From positions 1 through 48,565 of the IMG/VR virus record IMGVR_UViG_3300024999_000154: 48,565 nt of DNA; one strand, 5' to 3'. The DNA is from a virus. Below the pieces are notes generated by a model. The model searched no databases and had not been told where the DNA came from. It saw only the letters and a list, made by a program, of their open reading frames with translations. Positions 37,393-47,326 of this stretch are shown in pieces. Both the position numbers and the translations under genes were made by a program. Position 1 is the stretch's first letter, and the number at the start of each line of letters is the position of its first letter.

Positions 37393-38096
37393 TATTTCCA
37401 CCGCCAATTAGGTGTAATTTCAATTTTACTAACCGATCCAATCCAACTAATAGTGTTAACGTCGACAGTGAGTTTAGGAAAGTCTCCACTCATATCAGAA
37501 TTTTTAAGAATATTATCCTTAAAACAATCCATTATATCACTGTCAATAGTCACATATTCTGAGACGTTCGTTAGAGTTATCAAAACGCCATTAACCGTTA
37601 GATAAATAGTTCCGTCGCCGTAAACTTTAATGACGGGATCACTCTCATGCGTCCCACGTCCATGAATAGTTACGTCACCGTACATGGTTTGTTGTGGAAT
37701 GATTGTTATTACAGGGTCATTTAGCATTTTTGCAAATGGTTGACAATCAAAGACTACAATAAATTTATACCATTGACGTATTATACGACTGAACGGTATT
37801 TGATTCATTATACAGCCTTGATACTTACGATCTAGTTGGTTTGAGAAAATGACTTCCCCAGATCCATCTAACCAAGCTAGTATTCTATCTACCAACGCGA
37901 TATCCAACAGTGTACATTCGCAAGACTTAACGACACTTCCGTAAGTCCCAAAATCCTCGGTTAGAAAGCCGTTCCTTCCTGGTATAAATATCTTATTTAT
38001 ATCGCGATTAACTTTAACGATTGGGGGTAACTCGTTGGTCAAGATCCCCATATCCTTACTGGAAATATTTTTGTATATGAAATATGGTTCACCCAT
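37392..38096 (-). CDS. Distal tail protein (Dit)
   Basis: 234 residues. KNISSKDMGILTNELPPIVK, IPGRNGFLTEDFGTYGSVVKSCECTLLD and GSGEVIFSNQLDRKYQGC are typical of the Dit/phage tail family that forms the hexameric hub between tube and baseplate. IRQWYKFIVVFDCQPF ends the N-domain, and a galectin-like C-domain follows. Overlaps the tape measure stop (TAATG), with the fixed gene order tape measure-Dit-Tal supporting it. Confidence 0.87.
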   Translation of the reverse strand: MGEPYFIYKNISSKDMGILTNELPPIVKVNRDINKIFIPGRNGFLTEDFGTYGSVVKSCECTLLDIALVDRILAWLDGSGEVIFSNQLDRKYQGCIMNQIPFSRIIRQWYKFIVVFDCQPFAKMLNDPVITIIPQQTMYGDVTIHGRGTHESDPVIKVYGDGTIYLTVNGVLITLTNVSEYVTIDSDIMDCFKDNILKNSDMSGDFPKLTVDVNTISWIGSVSKIEITPNWRWK

Positions 38097-41000
38097 TAGT
38101 TGCCACCCCTTCCAGCTATTATTTGTTGTCTGTAAAACTCGAGTTCCTCAGCAAGAGCTTGAACGTCCTGTGTTCTGTTGTTGATGAAATTGGTTACAGT
38201 TACGGCTAATCCTCCGCCTTGGTTTGAGCCAGACACGCCATTCGTTGATGATTTGGTAATATTTGAATCCGAACCAGCTCTTCGATTAGCATCCATACTA
38301 GATATAGACGCGGTCTTACTTCTAATGTCATCGATGTTGATGGACTGAGATCTATTGAATGCGGAACTTAGACCTTTGTTAATATTGGTTAGATCTATAA
38401 CCGGACGAATCGTTGGTTGAATGTCCATATTTCCACTAACGATAGACGCAATATTAGATATGGCGCTTTTCAAAGAGTCCTTTGCGGTAACAGCTACGTT
38501 TGTGATTTCGCTAACAACTACGCCAGAAAACTGTCTTAATCCACCAGCGAAACCCTCCATGGCATATTGTCCAACTTTTGCGAATTCTTTTGATGGCGAT
38601 TGTATGCCGAGTGTCTCATTAGCCGCATTCAATGCTTGTTTAGCCGCGTCTGAAGTAGCCTTAGCCAATAACACAGCCTGACGTTTAACTCCTTGGGTTA
38701 TACCATCTATGATGTTTACTCCAACGCTTATCCAATCCGGTTGTTTAAATATGTTTTGTGTATCGGTAACAATCTTCGCGAAATCGTTGTTAGTTTGGGT
38801 ATTCAAATCTTTGACTTTTGTCTCCCATTTTGAATTGAATTCGGCGAGCTGTTCTTGGGTGTTGGTTGTTATAGCGGCGAGTTGAGTTTGATACACGTCT
38901 TTAAGTTCGACTAATTGAGTATCGGTTTGACTGTTTAATTGTGTGATTTTCTTGTCGGACTGTTCTCTCATATCGCCGAGTTCTCTTACCGCTTCGCCCT
39001 TTGATTGTTTATGCTTGTCTTTCCATAAAGCCACGTACTTATCCAGTTCCGGTTTTAGTAATGAGTTTAGGGCCTTTACCTTTTCAAGAGCAGTTGGTCC
39101 CATTTCCTCAAGCTCTTTTAGTAGTCCGTCACTAATTCCTTTCTTCGAAAGTGACTTTATGTTCTTCTGCCACTCATCAAAAGCGGCGACTTGTGTTTCC
39201 AAGTTTATAACTAATTCGGCACCGGATACAGCCTCGGATTCGCCAAGTTCATCGAATAGGCCATACGTCTTATACAAGGAATCAGCACGAGATTTGACAG
39301 CTTGTCTATACTCGTCGTTTACAGAACGTATGTCTTGTTTTAGTTTTTCATTAATACCTTTCGTTTTGGCATAATAATCATCTTCTAATGTCTTTTGCTT
39401 TTCAAGCATTTCCTTTTTAAGACGATATACCTCACGATCGGCTTTCTCTCGTTCTTCTGTTCCAGCAGCGTATTTACTTTGTATATTCTGCCACGCAGAA
39501 AGTTCTTCCATTAAACTGAGTTGATTGTAGTATTTCCGATCATCAATTAGCTTGATAGATTTATCGAATTCCTCTTTATTTATTTGCTGCCTGGTCTTGG
39601 ATGCTTCGCGAGTAGTGTTGGTACTCTTGGCGAGTTCTTTATTACTCGCATCCGTAACTTTTGTGGCCATGGTTTTCGATTCTTCGACCGCTTTGGGAGT
39701 GTCTTGTTTTATTCCGTTTTTTAAACCAGCAACAATGTTCGCTCCATAGTCTTGGAATACTTTACTTGGAGAAGCTATACCTAGAGCGTTAGCCGCCGAT
39801 TCGTTTACAGCCTTTCCTAAATTGCCAGCCGTCCTGCTCGCTTCCGATTGCGTGCTTTTTAATCCGTCAATTAGTTGTTCGCCAGAACGTATCCCCATCT
39901 CAGTAAATACTTTAGATGGAGACTTTATGCCTAGAAATCTTTCAGCGCTGTCAATCGCTTCTCCGATGATTCCAGTTATGGCTTTAGATAATGATCCCGC
40001 CATATTCACAATACCTTTGATTAACCCTTTTATGATATTACCACCAACGTCTATGATTTTAGGAAGTAGATCTATAACCGCCTCAACGATAGCTGTTATA
40101 AGGTTCCCGACAGCGTCGTATAACTGTTGGTGATTATTTCGAATAGCGTCGGCCAATCCGTTAATAAACGCAATTATAACTTTGAATGCCGCGTCCACAA
40201 TAGCTGGGAGTTTAGATACTACCCCAGCAATAAACTGCAGAATCACGTCGATGCCAGCTTCCACTACCTCTTTTATTAGGGAAGTGATTCCTTTGAGGAT
40301 TCCCAATATCAACTTCATTCCGGAGTCAATCATTTTTGGAACCGATGCCACGAGTGTATCTAGTATTGATAATATAAGAGTTGCTATGGTAGTTATGATT
40401 TGCGGTCCGACTTCCACTATTATTTGATGCATGGCCATCATTACATCTTTCATAGCGTTGGCTATCGTTGGGGCACCTTCGCCGATAATTATGGCGAAAT
40501 CTATGATACCCTTAGCTATAGTTTTAAATATAAATGGTATGAGTCCAACGATACTGGTTACAACCGCGACTAATGCGACTGCCCCCGCCGTACCAGATAC
40601 CGCTAAGGCGGCTAATCCGGCTGAGAAAGCCAATAAACCAACACCTACCGCCAAACATCCTATACCTAGTATTGCTATTGCTCCGGCTAGTGCTAATATC
40701 GCTGGAGTGAGTGGAGCTAAAAGTAAACCCGCTAACCCAATAACACCAAACGCTCCGGCCAAAGCAAGTAGACTAGTTCCGATCGCAACCAATGACATGG
40801 AGCCTAGAGTCTGCAACACTTGTGCTAGGATAAGAAGTGCCCCAACAAGAATAAATAACGCCGTCGCATCGAGTATCTTGTTCTTCATCAAAGCAAACGT
40901 GGCAACTATAATTCCTAAAGAACCAGCCATAGCCAATAACCCTTTTGATATTTCTTCCCATGACATTTTTCCAAGCGTAGATAGAGCTTTCGCCAATATG

Positions 41001-43855
41001 GTTATCGTAGTAGCTATGTCAAGCATGGCTAACGATTGAAATAATATATTTTTTGGTAACGTCTTGAATGTTACGACTATAATCCCTAAAGCTCCAGCCA
41101 AGGTTGTCAATCCTCTTGCGATTTCATCCCATGACATTTTACCCATATTGCTAATGGCTTTCGCAAATATGATCATAGCCGCACCAAGAATAGTTAACGA
41201 TAATGCCGTGGAAATAACGTTTTTAACATTACCAGTAAGATTTACAAATATGGCGACTTCGGCTAGAACAACACCGACTCCAAGTAATCCTTTGATAAGG
41301 GCTACGGTATCTATTTCGCTGAACTTTTTAACTGCAACGCCCAATACATTTATGGCTATAGCCAGAACCACAATCCCAACGCTTTTGGTCACACCCATAC
41401 CACTTAGATCTGCGACTTTCATAAATAGCGCTAGTTCAGCCATCAATACACCAACGCCGATGAGTCCATTCGTCAAACCGGCTTTATCGACAGTGCTTAA
41501 ACTCTTTACCGAAGAAACAAGAACTCGTATTGCTGTGCCGAAAATGATAAACCCGATCGAAGCTCTTATTAGACTGCCAGATATCCCACTTAGAACTTTC
41601 GCCGAGATCAACAATATTCCAGTTAAAGCTGCAACAGCAGTAAGTCCTTGTTGCATACCTTCTTTATCTATCTTGGATAAGACGGTCATTGCATGAGCGA
41701 GAATAAGAATTGCTACAGATAAACCAAGCATTGCAGTTGTGATTCTAGCCATCACCATGAATCCTAAACCACCAGAGACCTTCTCAAATAAAGCCATCGC
41801 ACCAAAAAGTTGTAGGAACATCGTGGTCATTGCGGCGAGAGAAGATGCGAGTTTATTGGAGTCAATCGATGCTATAGCTACAAGCGCTACCGCCAATATA
41901 CCAATAGCGATGGCTATTTTTAATAGGATCGCGGCTTTTAATGACGATTGATATGCTTCGAGACTACCTCGAACGCCACTGAGAATCCCAGTAATCCCAC
42001 CAAGAAAGTCCCCAGCATCGTCTGCTATTGAAGTTATTGATTTTACGAACTTACCTAATCCGAGTAAAATAGCAGTAAATACGCCACCGTTTATCATGTT
42101 GACTATCGAATTGAAGTCTGAGTTGTCAATTGCGCTGGTAATACTGGCTCCGAGTTTTGAGAACGCGCCACCTATAATATCGGCTATTTTGTAGAATGTT
42201 GGAGCTACGCCTTTAAGTCCAACTAATATACCAGCAAATACGGCGTCAACCATCTCACCAAGCTTTTCAAATGGTTTGAACGTCGTGGCGACGTGCTCCG
42301 AGAAGGAATCAAGACCAGCAGTGTCAATGTCACCAAGAGATTTAAACGCGTTAACTATCCCGCCTATTGCCATTTTAACAACATCAGCTATGGGTTTTAT
42401 AAGATTTCCTATTTTCTGAATCGCCACATTAAACGAGTCCGAAGATTTTATGGCCTTGTCGATTGATGTTAGAAACTCTCCGATACTACCCGTTATGGCA
42501 AGAAATCCTCCGCCTGCTGGAATTAAATATTGAATAACCGAACTAAGACCGCCAGCGATCGCAAACAACGCTTGCTTACCAATATCTAGAATGGCAAATA
42601 AACCTTTGAAAGTACTCTTTATGTTAGCGGCGGTTTCGTCTCCTATTTTGAAGTTTCTTGATAAATCTCGTATTGATTTGGAAATCTTAACGAGTCTTTC
42701 ACCCGTCATTGGTGGAAAAATGTCACTGAAGGCTTGACCTATTGGGTCTAAAATTTCTTTAAGCCCTTTAAAGGAGTTGAATAGCGCCTCTATGATGGCG
42801 TATCGTCCGTCGTTAGCCTTCCAGAAAACAAGCATCTCGTTTCTTGCTTCGGCAGATGCTCCAGCGATAGCCCCAAAGCCGTCATTAATGGCTGTGAAGA
42901 AACCAGCAGCTTCTTCTCTGTCACCTATGACGTGCTCCCACGTCTGAGCCCATCCAGATTGAACCGACTCCTTCATTGTGCTGAGTAGTTGAGTTAAAGT
43001 TTTAACTTGTGTCGCTGCTTTAATTAAAGACTCGTCCGCAGCAAACTTAGCAAGTGTCTTAGTTAATACTTCGGTGGTTATCCAACCGGATTCCAACGAC
43101 TCTCTAAATGATATAGCCATGTTTCGACCGTGACCAAGTTCTTTTGCTGTTTTCTCCAAAGCTTTCTGAAAGAGTTCTCCACCCATTCCCGCATTAACTA
43201 CCGAGTTCCAATCCATGAGTTTAACTGCTCCGGACGCTATAGCTTGGGAAAGTTGATACATGGCTGTGGATGCTTGTAGAGCACTAGATCCTGAACCAGC
43301 AGCAAGGTTAGCTATACCTTTGATTGAGGTCGTTGATGTTTTGAGATCGACACCGGCAGCGGTAAATGTGCCTATATTTCTTGTCATCTCGGCAAAGTTG
43401 TAAATGGTTTTATCGGCATATATGTTTAATTCGTTGAGTGCTTTGTTAACGTCGTCAAGAGTTGTACCTTTACTAGCAGTGTTGGTTAAGACCGTGGTGA
43501 TGGCATTCATCTTTGTTTCGTATTCTTCTAATCCTGTTTTTATTGGATTAATGGTGAGTGAAGCTATCAATTGTTTGCCAGTGTTAATGGCTGAATTTGT
43601 AATATTTTGTAGGGCAGTAATTCCGATAATACCAAGTGTTGAGAACTTATTGGACAGATTATTAACGCCTTCAGCTATACCTGCTAGAGAAAACGATTTT
43701 CCAGCTCTATCTAAATTCGATAAACTTCTAGTTGCGCCATCTAGGTTGAGGCCGGCCTTCAAGTTATTAAGAGACGCTACACTTGAACGAATCCCGTTTT
43801 CAAACTGTTGATTATAGAGTCGTAATTCAACAACTCGTTCATCGACACTATGCAT
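38096..43855 (-). CDS. Tail tape measure protein
   Basis: 1,919 residues. Start ATG overlaps the previous stop (TAATG) with GGAGGAGG upstream; the slightly longer frame is less likely. The N-terminal 400 residues carry the tape-measure pattern (YETKMNAITTVLTNTASKG, ADKTIYNFAEMTRNIGTFTAAGVDL). About residues 640-1120 are a very long run of hydrophobic helices, a soluble domain follows, and the C-terminal half alternates coiled coil (DRKYYNQLSLMEEL...) with SPSKEF-type motifs. The predicted tail length (about 1.5 angstrom per residue) would be near 290 nm. Confidence 0.92.
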   Translation of the reverse strand: MHSVDERVVELRLYNQQFENGIRSSVASLNNLKAGLNLDGATRSLSNLDRAGKSFSLAGIAEGVNNLSNKFSTLGIIGITALQNITNSAINTGKQLIASLTINPIKTGLEEYETKMNAITTVLTNTASKGTTLDDVNKALNELNIYADKTIYNFAEMTRNIGTFTAAGVDLKTSTTSIKGIANLAAGSGSSALQASTAMYQLSQAIASGAVKLMDWNSVVNAGMGGELFQKALEKTAKELGHGRNMAISFRESLESGWITTEVLTKTLAKFAADESLIKAATQVKTLTQLLSTMKESVQSGWAQTWEHVIGDREEAAGFFTAINDGFGAIAGASAEARNEMLVFWKANDGRYAIIEALFNSFKGLKEILDPIGQAFSDIFPPMTGERLVKISKSIRDLSRNFKIGDETAANIKSTFKGLFAILDIGKQALFAIAGGLSSVIQYLIPAGGGFLAITGSIGEFLTSIDKAIKSSDSFNVAIQKIGNLIKPIADVVKMAIGGIVNAFKSLGDIDTAGLDSFSEHVATTFKPFEKLGEMVDAVFAGILVGLKGVAPTFYKIADIIGGAFSKLGASITSAIDNSDFNSIVNMINGGVFTAILLGLGKFVKSITSIADDAGDFLGGITGILSGVRGSLEAYQSSLKAAILLKIAIAIGILAVALVAIASIDSNKLASSLAAMTTMFLQLFGAMALFEKVSGGLGFMVMARITTAMLGLSVAILILAHAMTVLSKIDKEGMQQGLTAVAALTGILLISAKVLSGISGSLIRASIGFIIFGTAIRVLVSSVKSLSTVDKAGLTNGLIGVGVLMAELALFMKVADLSGMGVTKSVGIVVLAIAINVLGVAVKKFSEIDTVALIKGLLGVGVVLAEVAIFVNLTGNVKNVISTALSLTILGAAMIIFAKAISNMGKMSWDEIARGLTTLAGALGIIVVTFKTLPKNILFQSLAMLDIATTITILAKALSTLGKMSWEEISKGLLAMAGSLGIIVATFALMKNKILDATALFILVGALLILAQVLQTLGSMSLVAIGTSLLALAGAFGVIGLAGLLLAPLTPAILALAGAIAILGIGCLAVGVGLLAFSAGLAALAVSGTAGAVALVAVVTSIVGLIPFIFKTIAKGIIDFAIIIGEGAPTIANAMKDVMMAMHQIIVEVGPQIITTIATLILSILDTLVASVPKMIDSGMKLILGILKGITSLIKEVVEAGIDVILQFIAGVVSKLPAIVDAAFKVIIAFINGLADAIRNNHQQLYDAVGNLITAIVEAVIDLLPKIIDVGGNIIKGLIKGIVNMAGSLSKAITGIIGEAIDSAERFLGIKSPSKVFTEMGIRSGEQLIDGLKSTQSEASRTAGNLGKAVNESAANALGIASPSKVFQDYGANIVAGLKNGIKQDTPKAVEESKTMATKVTDASNKELAKSTNTTREASKTRQQINKEEFDKSIKLIDDRKYYNQLSLMEELSAWQNIQSKYAAGTEEREKADREVYRLKKEMLEKQKTLEDDYYAKTKGINEKLKQDIRSVNDEYRQAVKSRADSLYKTYGLFDELGESEAVSGAELVINLETQVAAFDEWQKNIKSLSKKGISDGLLKELEEMGPTALEKVKALNSLLKPELDKYVALWKDKHKQSKGEAVRELGDMREQSDKKITQLNSQTDTQLVELKDVYQTQLAAITTNTQEQLAEFNSKWETKVKDLNTQTNNDFAKIVTDTQNIFKQPDWISVGVNIIDGITQGVKRQAVLLAKATSDAAKQALNAANETLGIQSPSKEFAKVGQYAMEGFAGGLRQFSGVVVSEITNVAVTAKDSLKSAISNIASIVSGNMDIQPTIRPVIDLTNINKGLSSAFNRSQSINIDDIRSKTASISSMDANRRAGSDSNITKSSTNGVSGSNQGGGLAVTVTNFINNRTQDVQALAEELEFYRQQIIAGRGGN

Positions 43856-44229
43856 TATCCAATTACCTCCTCCCACATCGTGTTTGCCATTTTATCAAAT
43901 ATATGCCGTAATGCCGGGTTTATATAATCCCTACCTTGGACGTAACCGCCATTTCGTGTTGCGTGACCGTATTGAATTATAATCGCTATCGGTACGCCAT
44001 TAACAACGTTTGAATTAGTCCACATGATTGATAAAGAAGTTCCTTCTCGATGAATTTCATATTTCCACGAAACTGCCGTTAGTCCAGAATCTAACGGAGT
44101 ATTTAAAGCAAGGGCTCGTACACCTTCTTGCCCGTATCTTTCTAAAATTGCTGTGTAGTTGATTTTTGGAGCTCGTGTAAGCATCCGTTCTAATCGTCTA
44201 AAACTTCCACGATGATGTATTTTTATCAT
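43855..44229 (-). CDS. HK97 gp10-like head-tail or tail component
   Basis: 124 residues. The signature ALNTPLDSGLTAVSWKYEIHREG, VPIAIIIQYGHATRNGGYVQGRDYINPALRHIFDKM is typical of the HK97 gp10-like family of head-tail/tail-completion proteins. Its position between chaperone-like gene and tape measure is unusual, but seen in some phages. Start overlaps the preceding stop by four bases. Confidence 0.75.
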   Translation of the reverse strand: MIKIHHRGSFRRLERMLTRAPKINYTAILERYGQEGVRALALNTPLDSGLTAVSWKYEIHREGTSLSIMWTNSNVVNGVPIAIIIQYGHATRNGGYVQGRDYINPALRHIFDKMANTMWEEVIG

Positions 44230-44765
44230 CCTTTTGTACCTAGCGATTCTCTACGGGATGCGTTTAACGCCGCGTTTCGACTCATGAGTTCTTTCTTACC
44301 ACGCTTCTTTGGCGATTGATTCTTAACACCACATACGTTTATAAGTGTTAACAGTCTATTAAGATGCCATTTTTGACATTCAAAAGGAATATTCATCGAT
44401 ATCATCCAATAATAAATTATCTCAGCAGTTATGATTTCTCGGTTGGTTGTTTTATTTTCGTTGTGGAAAGTTGTAGCTGTCATTGCGGCTTCTATGTAAT
44501 CTCTTACTTGTTTAATGTTGTCATTGGATATGAGATTAAATGTCTCATAATCGACGTTTTTGGTTATTGTCATACATCTTATGTAATCGATAGTTTCCTC
44601 TATCGTTTTCTCTACTTTTGATAAGAACGGTTTAAGCCACTTTGACTCCCATTTTGAAATGGAGACCAGCGAATGCTCCAGGCATAATGTTTGTTCTTTA
44701 GATGTGAAGAACTTATCGTTTACTTCGTCGTATTGTTCAGTGGCTAATATTGTAATGTTGAGCAT
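44226..44765 (-). CDS. Phage Gp15-like tail assembly protein
   Basis: 179 residues from ATG seven bases after GGGGAGG; the longer frame overlaps the upstream gene and lacks its own site. SKEQTLCLEHSLVSISKWESKWLKPFLSK, IDYIRCMTITKNVD and REIITAEIIYYWMISMNIPFECQKWHLNRLLTLI match a conserved phage family next to the tail chaperone. It probably acts with it in tube and tape-measure assembly. Confidence 0.78.
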   Translation of the reverse strand: MLNITILATEQYDEVNDKFFTSKEQTLCLEHSLVSISKWESKWLKPFLSKVEKTIEETIDYIRCMTITKNVDYETFNLISNDNIKQVRDYIEAAMTATTFHNENKTTNREIITAEIIYYWMISMNIPFECQKWHLNRLLTLINVCGVKNQSPKKRGKKELMSRNAALNASRRESLGTKG

Positions 44766-44787
44766 ACGTCTGGCCTCCCCTATTAAC

Positions 44788-45162
44788 TTACTTAATCGAA
44801 ATAGGACTTGACGGTACGATACCGTTAACAAAAGCGGCCGCAGCTTCTGGATTTGTAGCCAATTCTAGGAATAATTCGCTGTAGGCTTCGTTCTGAGAGA
44901 ACGCATCTCGTAATTCCTGATTTTTAACAAATCGCTTACCATCCGGAGACTTCTCACCGTAAGATTTCAGGATTAAATCTTTAAACACCTCAATAATTCG
45001 CTTAGTATCTTGAGATACTACAATTTTCTCGAGCATAGCAGCAAGACCACCGGTCGTAGACATCTCCATCTCGATGACCTCGGCTTTTGTTAGATTGAAA
45101 TAGAACTCTTCGGTTCTTTCGTTACCATCGAAGTCGACATAAGGAATGGTTTTTTTCATCAT
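44788..45162 (-). CDS. Tail assembly chaperone-like protein
   Basis: 124 residues. KTIPYVDFDGNERTEEFYFNLTKAEVIEMEMST, then GGLAAMLEKIVVSQDTKRIIEVFKDLILKSYGEKSPDGKRFVKN matches the small tail chaperone (gpG-like) family before the tape measure. Lambda makes a G/G-T pair by frameshift; the next frame here is open over the stop but no slippery heptamer is visible and the second gene has its own site. GGGAG lies upstream of ATG. Confidence 0.8.
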   Translation of the reverse strand: MMKKTIPYVDFDGNERTEEFYFNLTKAEVIEMEMSTTGGLAAMLEKIVVSQDTKRIIEVFKDLILKSYGEKSPDGKRFVKNQELRDAFSQNEAYSELFLELATNPEAAAAFVNGIVPSSPISIK

Positions 45163-45186
45163 TTGGTTTTTAACTCCCTTCAAATT

Positions 45187-45405
45187 TTAATTAACTGGCA
45201 CTATATCGATATAGTATTCTTTGTTCACTTCGAGCGTTTTGGCCATCTCCGAATTAACAGAATAAAACGTAATCTGACCAGCCGCTATATGTGTGAAAAA
45301 TTTATCATTTTCTGGACTTACCGACATGGATGCTTGTAAGGCGATATCGGAACTTCCACGTGATATCGAGTTCTTAACACATTTGAATTTTGTTCGGGCT
45401 ATCAT
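45187..45405 (-). CDS. Small virion-associated or assembly protein
   Basis: 72 residues from ATG after AAAGGGTGA. IARTKFKCVKNSI..., SVSPENDKFFTHIAAGQITFYSVN and LEVNKEYYIDIVPVN recall a family found between major tail protein and chaperone in Firmicutes phages. Mostly beta. Precise function unknown. Confidence 0.68.
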   Translation of the reverse strand: MIARTKFKCVKNSISRGSSDIALQASMSVSPENDKFFTHIAAGQITFYSVNSEMAKTLEVNKEYYIDIVPVN

Positions 45406-45431
45406 ACAATCACCCTTTCCAAACACGAAAA

Positions 45432-45459
45432 CGGAGCTCTCATATCTCAGAGAACCCCG
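45432..45459 (-). terminator. Partial terminator after the major tail protein
   Basis: CGGGG-CTCT pairs with AGAG-CTCCG (two unpaired bases in one arm) and is followed by TTTTCGTGTTT on the minus strand. It likely reduces read-through to lower-copy tail genes. Confidence 0.68.
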
Positions 45460-45479
45460 CCTACAAATTTGTTTAGCTA

Positions 45480-46136
45480 TTAACCAGCGGCGAACATGGT
45501 CGCAATTTCGTCGGGCAGAGGTAATTCTGCTGGGGTAGCGGTATCTCCAAATAGCACTACCTCAAGTGCGGCGAGTTTTATTGCATCGACTTTCGTTGAG
45601 TCAATGGTTAAAGATGCTGTTGGTCTCTTTCCAGTGACAGCGACCGGCGTGGTGGTCACTTCCCACGAGAAAGTTATTGCTTCTGGAGAATCATTGATTG
45701 TCGAATATGCCTTTTCTGTAGGGGCAGCAAGACAACCATAAACCAGATGTAATTTGTAACCGTGATCAGCCCCTTCGGTGTCATTACCTAGGGTAGTCTT
45801 ATAGGCTAGACCAAACGTTTTACGATCTTGCTGACCTATCGAGACACCTACGGCAATTTCTGCCGAGCCATCGCACTCAGCAAATTCATCCGGATATGTG
45901 TACGCTTCGATCGTTGCACCGAACTCCTCAGCGGATAGGAGATTTAAATATTTGATGTCGTCGGCGTAAATCGGTGTTGGTTCCGCACCAGACGGACTTT
46001 CGGTGACGGCTGTTAAGCCATTCCAAGCGACCCCTAAAGGATATGCGCCAGTATTATCCATAACATAGAGAACTCCATTTTTTACGCCGGTTTCATAGAG
46101 ACGTTCTCCAGAAGCATCCCAAATAAGTTTAGCCAT
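45480..46136 (-). CDS. Major tail tube protein
   Basis: 218 residues: a beta-rich, small-residue-rich protein with AVTESPSGAEPTPIYADDIKYLNLLSAEEFGATIEAYTYPDEFAECDGS, typical of siphophage tube proteins of the IPR006490/phi13 type. It follows the joining genes and is separated from the chaperone-like gene by a partial terminator, which fits its high copy number. AAGGGGGAA before ATG. Confidence 0.88.
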   Translation of the reverse strand: MAKLIWDASGERLYETGVKNGVLYVMDNTGAYPLGVAWNGLTAVTESPSGAEPTPIYADDIKYLNLLSAEEFGATIEAYTYPDEFAECDGSAEIAVGVSIGQQDRKTFGLAYKTTLGNDTEGADHGYKLHLVYGCLAAPTEKAYSTINDSPEAITFSWEVTTTPVAVTGKRPTASLTIDSTKVDAIKLAALEVVLFGDTATPAELPLPDEIATMFAAG

Positions 46137-46148
46137 TTCTTTTCCCCC

Positions 46149-46454
46149 TTAATAATAAAGATTGTATACGTCATGATTAAGATTATCAGACGTATAATGC
46201 CTATCAAATACACACATAGGCAAAGACTTGATTTTGTCTGGAAGTAAACTATCAGGATTTTTGTCAACCACCGTTACGGTATACCCGACTTGATGGTTAT
46301 ACGGTTTGTCGTTTGCGAATTTTGTTTTGTTAAGACTGCGCGAATAAATGACACAAGGATAACTCAACTTGACGGTTTCAGGAGGTTGAAAATAGACGTT
46401 AGACGAGCCGATTAGAGTCTCAAGGAGTGTTTGAAGTTGGACCCTGCTCGCCAT
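46149..46454 (-). CDS. Tail terminator/completion-like protein
   Basis: 101 residues: QLQTLLETLIGSSNVYFQPPETVKLSYPCVIYSRS, a beta strand set NHQVGYTVTVVDKNPDSLLPDKIKSLP and short tail. The pattern is that of small neck/tail-completion proteins between head closure and tube genes. ATG overlaps the endonuclease stop (TAATG). Confidence 0.72.
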   Translation of the reverse strand: MASRVQLQTLLETLIGSSNVYFQPPETVKLSYPCVIYSRSLNKTKFANDKPYNHQVGYTVTVVDKNPDSLLPDKIKSLPMCVFDRHYTSDNLNHDVYNLYY

Positions 46455-46981
46455 TATATAACCACCTCCTCATCATAACAAACGGTATAGCCACGAGTAT
46501 GGCTTTGTCTCCCGTTTAAACACGCAGATATATTCACAGGATTAAGCGAAAGGATAATTGCCGCCTCATTAATACTTTCAAAACACTCTTCGTTATGCTC
46601 GTAATCATAGACTTTTATTGGGCGCCTTCTCGCCTTAGCTAACTTTTCTGGTCTAGATCCATATAACGAATTGTATTTTGCGGTGCACCATTCCAAATTG
46701 TCCGATACGTTGTCTAACTTTTTTTCATTTTTATGATTTACTTGTGGTAGATCATTAGGGTTTGGAATATTCTGTTCGGCCACAAGACGACCAACCGTTG
46801 TGTATAGACAATTACCATTAAATCTCAAAGTTACTTTTTCATACCCATATCGATCCTCGCTCGTTTTTAAAACCCTTCCAATTACTTTTCGTCGATGACC
46901 TCTAGAATCTACGTATTCTCTATCGAGAGATCTAATCTTACCATCTGGGGAAGCATCATAATACCTCATCCAATTATTCAT
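46454..46981 (-). CDS. HNH homing endonuclease (free-standing)
   Basis: 175 residues. YDASPDGKIRSLDREY at the N-terminus fits the NUMOD4 substrate-contact motif. VNHKNEKKLDNVSDNLEWCTAKYNSL gives the HNH catalytic core (H, N, and late N). SINEAAIILSLNPVNISACLNGRQSHTRGYTV matches a NUMOD1 DNA-binding segment. Such enzymes cut an uninvaded copy of their target and spread by repair. It lies between two neck genes with four-base overlap upstream and TAATG overlap downstream, so no intron is present. GGGG precedes ATG. Confidence 0.9.
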   Translation of the reverse strand: MNNWMRYYDASPDGKIRSLDREYVDSRGHRRKVIGRVLKTSEDRYGYEKVTLRFNGNCLYTTVGRLVAEQNIPNPNDLPQVNHKNEKKLDNVSDNLEWCTAKYNSLYGSRPEKLAKARRRPIKVYDYEHNEECFESINEAAIILSLNPVNISACLNGRQSHTRGYTVCYDEEVVI

Positions 46982-47301
46982 ATGGATACCCCATTGTATA
47001 CATTACCTATTGATAAGATCAGACGAGGTCTCTGAACATCGATTTTAGTAATCTTCCAAGAAGCCCCCATCCATTTGATATATCGCATGGTGTGGAAATT
47101 CTGATAAGCAAATGGATCGGCTACAATACTGATCTCGTTATTTATAGTCAAATCATCATTCAGATTCTCTCCTGCCTGCCAGCGTCTTGATAATTTTACA
47201 ACGTCTCCTGAGTAATTTCGCTCTGTTATAACCTCCTCCCACACACCCGGTGCCGTTTCGCTAGTTTCTGCATAGCCGATCGCTCCATAGAATTTTGCCA
47301 T
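46978..47301 (-). CDS. Head-tail joining protein
   Basis: 107 residues: MAKFYGAIGYAETSETAPGVWEEVITERNYSGDVVKLSRRWQAGENLNDDLTINNEISIVADPFAYQNFHTMRYIKW. A beta-rich protein with the pattern of head-closure proteins found after the capsid gene in Clostridia phages. AGAAGGAG before ATG. It is the first of the neck genes. Confidence 0.76.
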   Translation of the reverse strand: MAKFYGAIGYAETSETAPGVWEEVITERNYSGDVVKLSRRWQAGENLNDDLTINNEISIVADPFAYQNFHTMRYIKWMGASWKITKIDVQRPRLILSIGNVYNGVSI

Positions 47302-47326
47302 TTTGAATCTCCTTCTGTAAGAAGCG

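Noticed and set aside
38421-41951. Long plus-strand reading frames opposite the tape measure gene
   Set aside because: They lie in mirror frames of a strongly coding gene with biased codon use, lack ribosome binding sites and have low-complexity alanine/isoleucine/proline-rich products.
44765-44831. Programmed frameshift between tail chaperone-like genes
   Set aside because: Although the second frame is open over the first stop, no slippery heptamer is visible and the second gene has GGGGAGG and ATG of its own.
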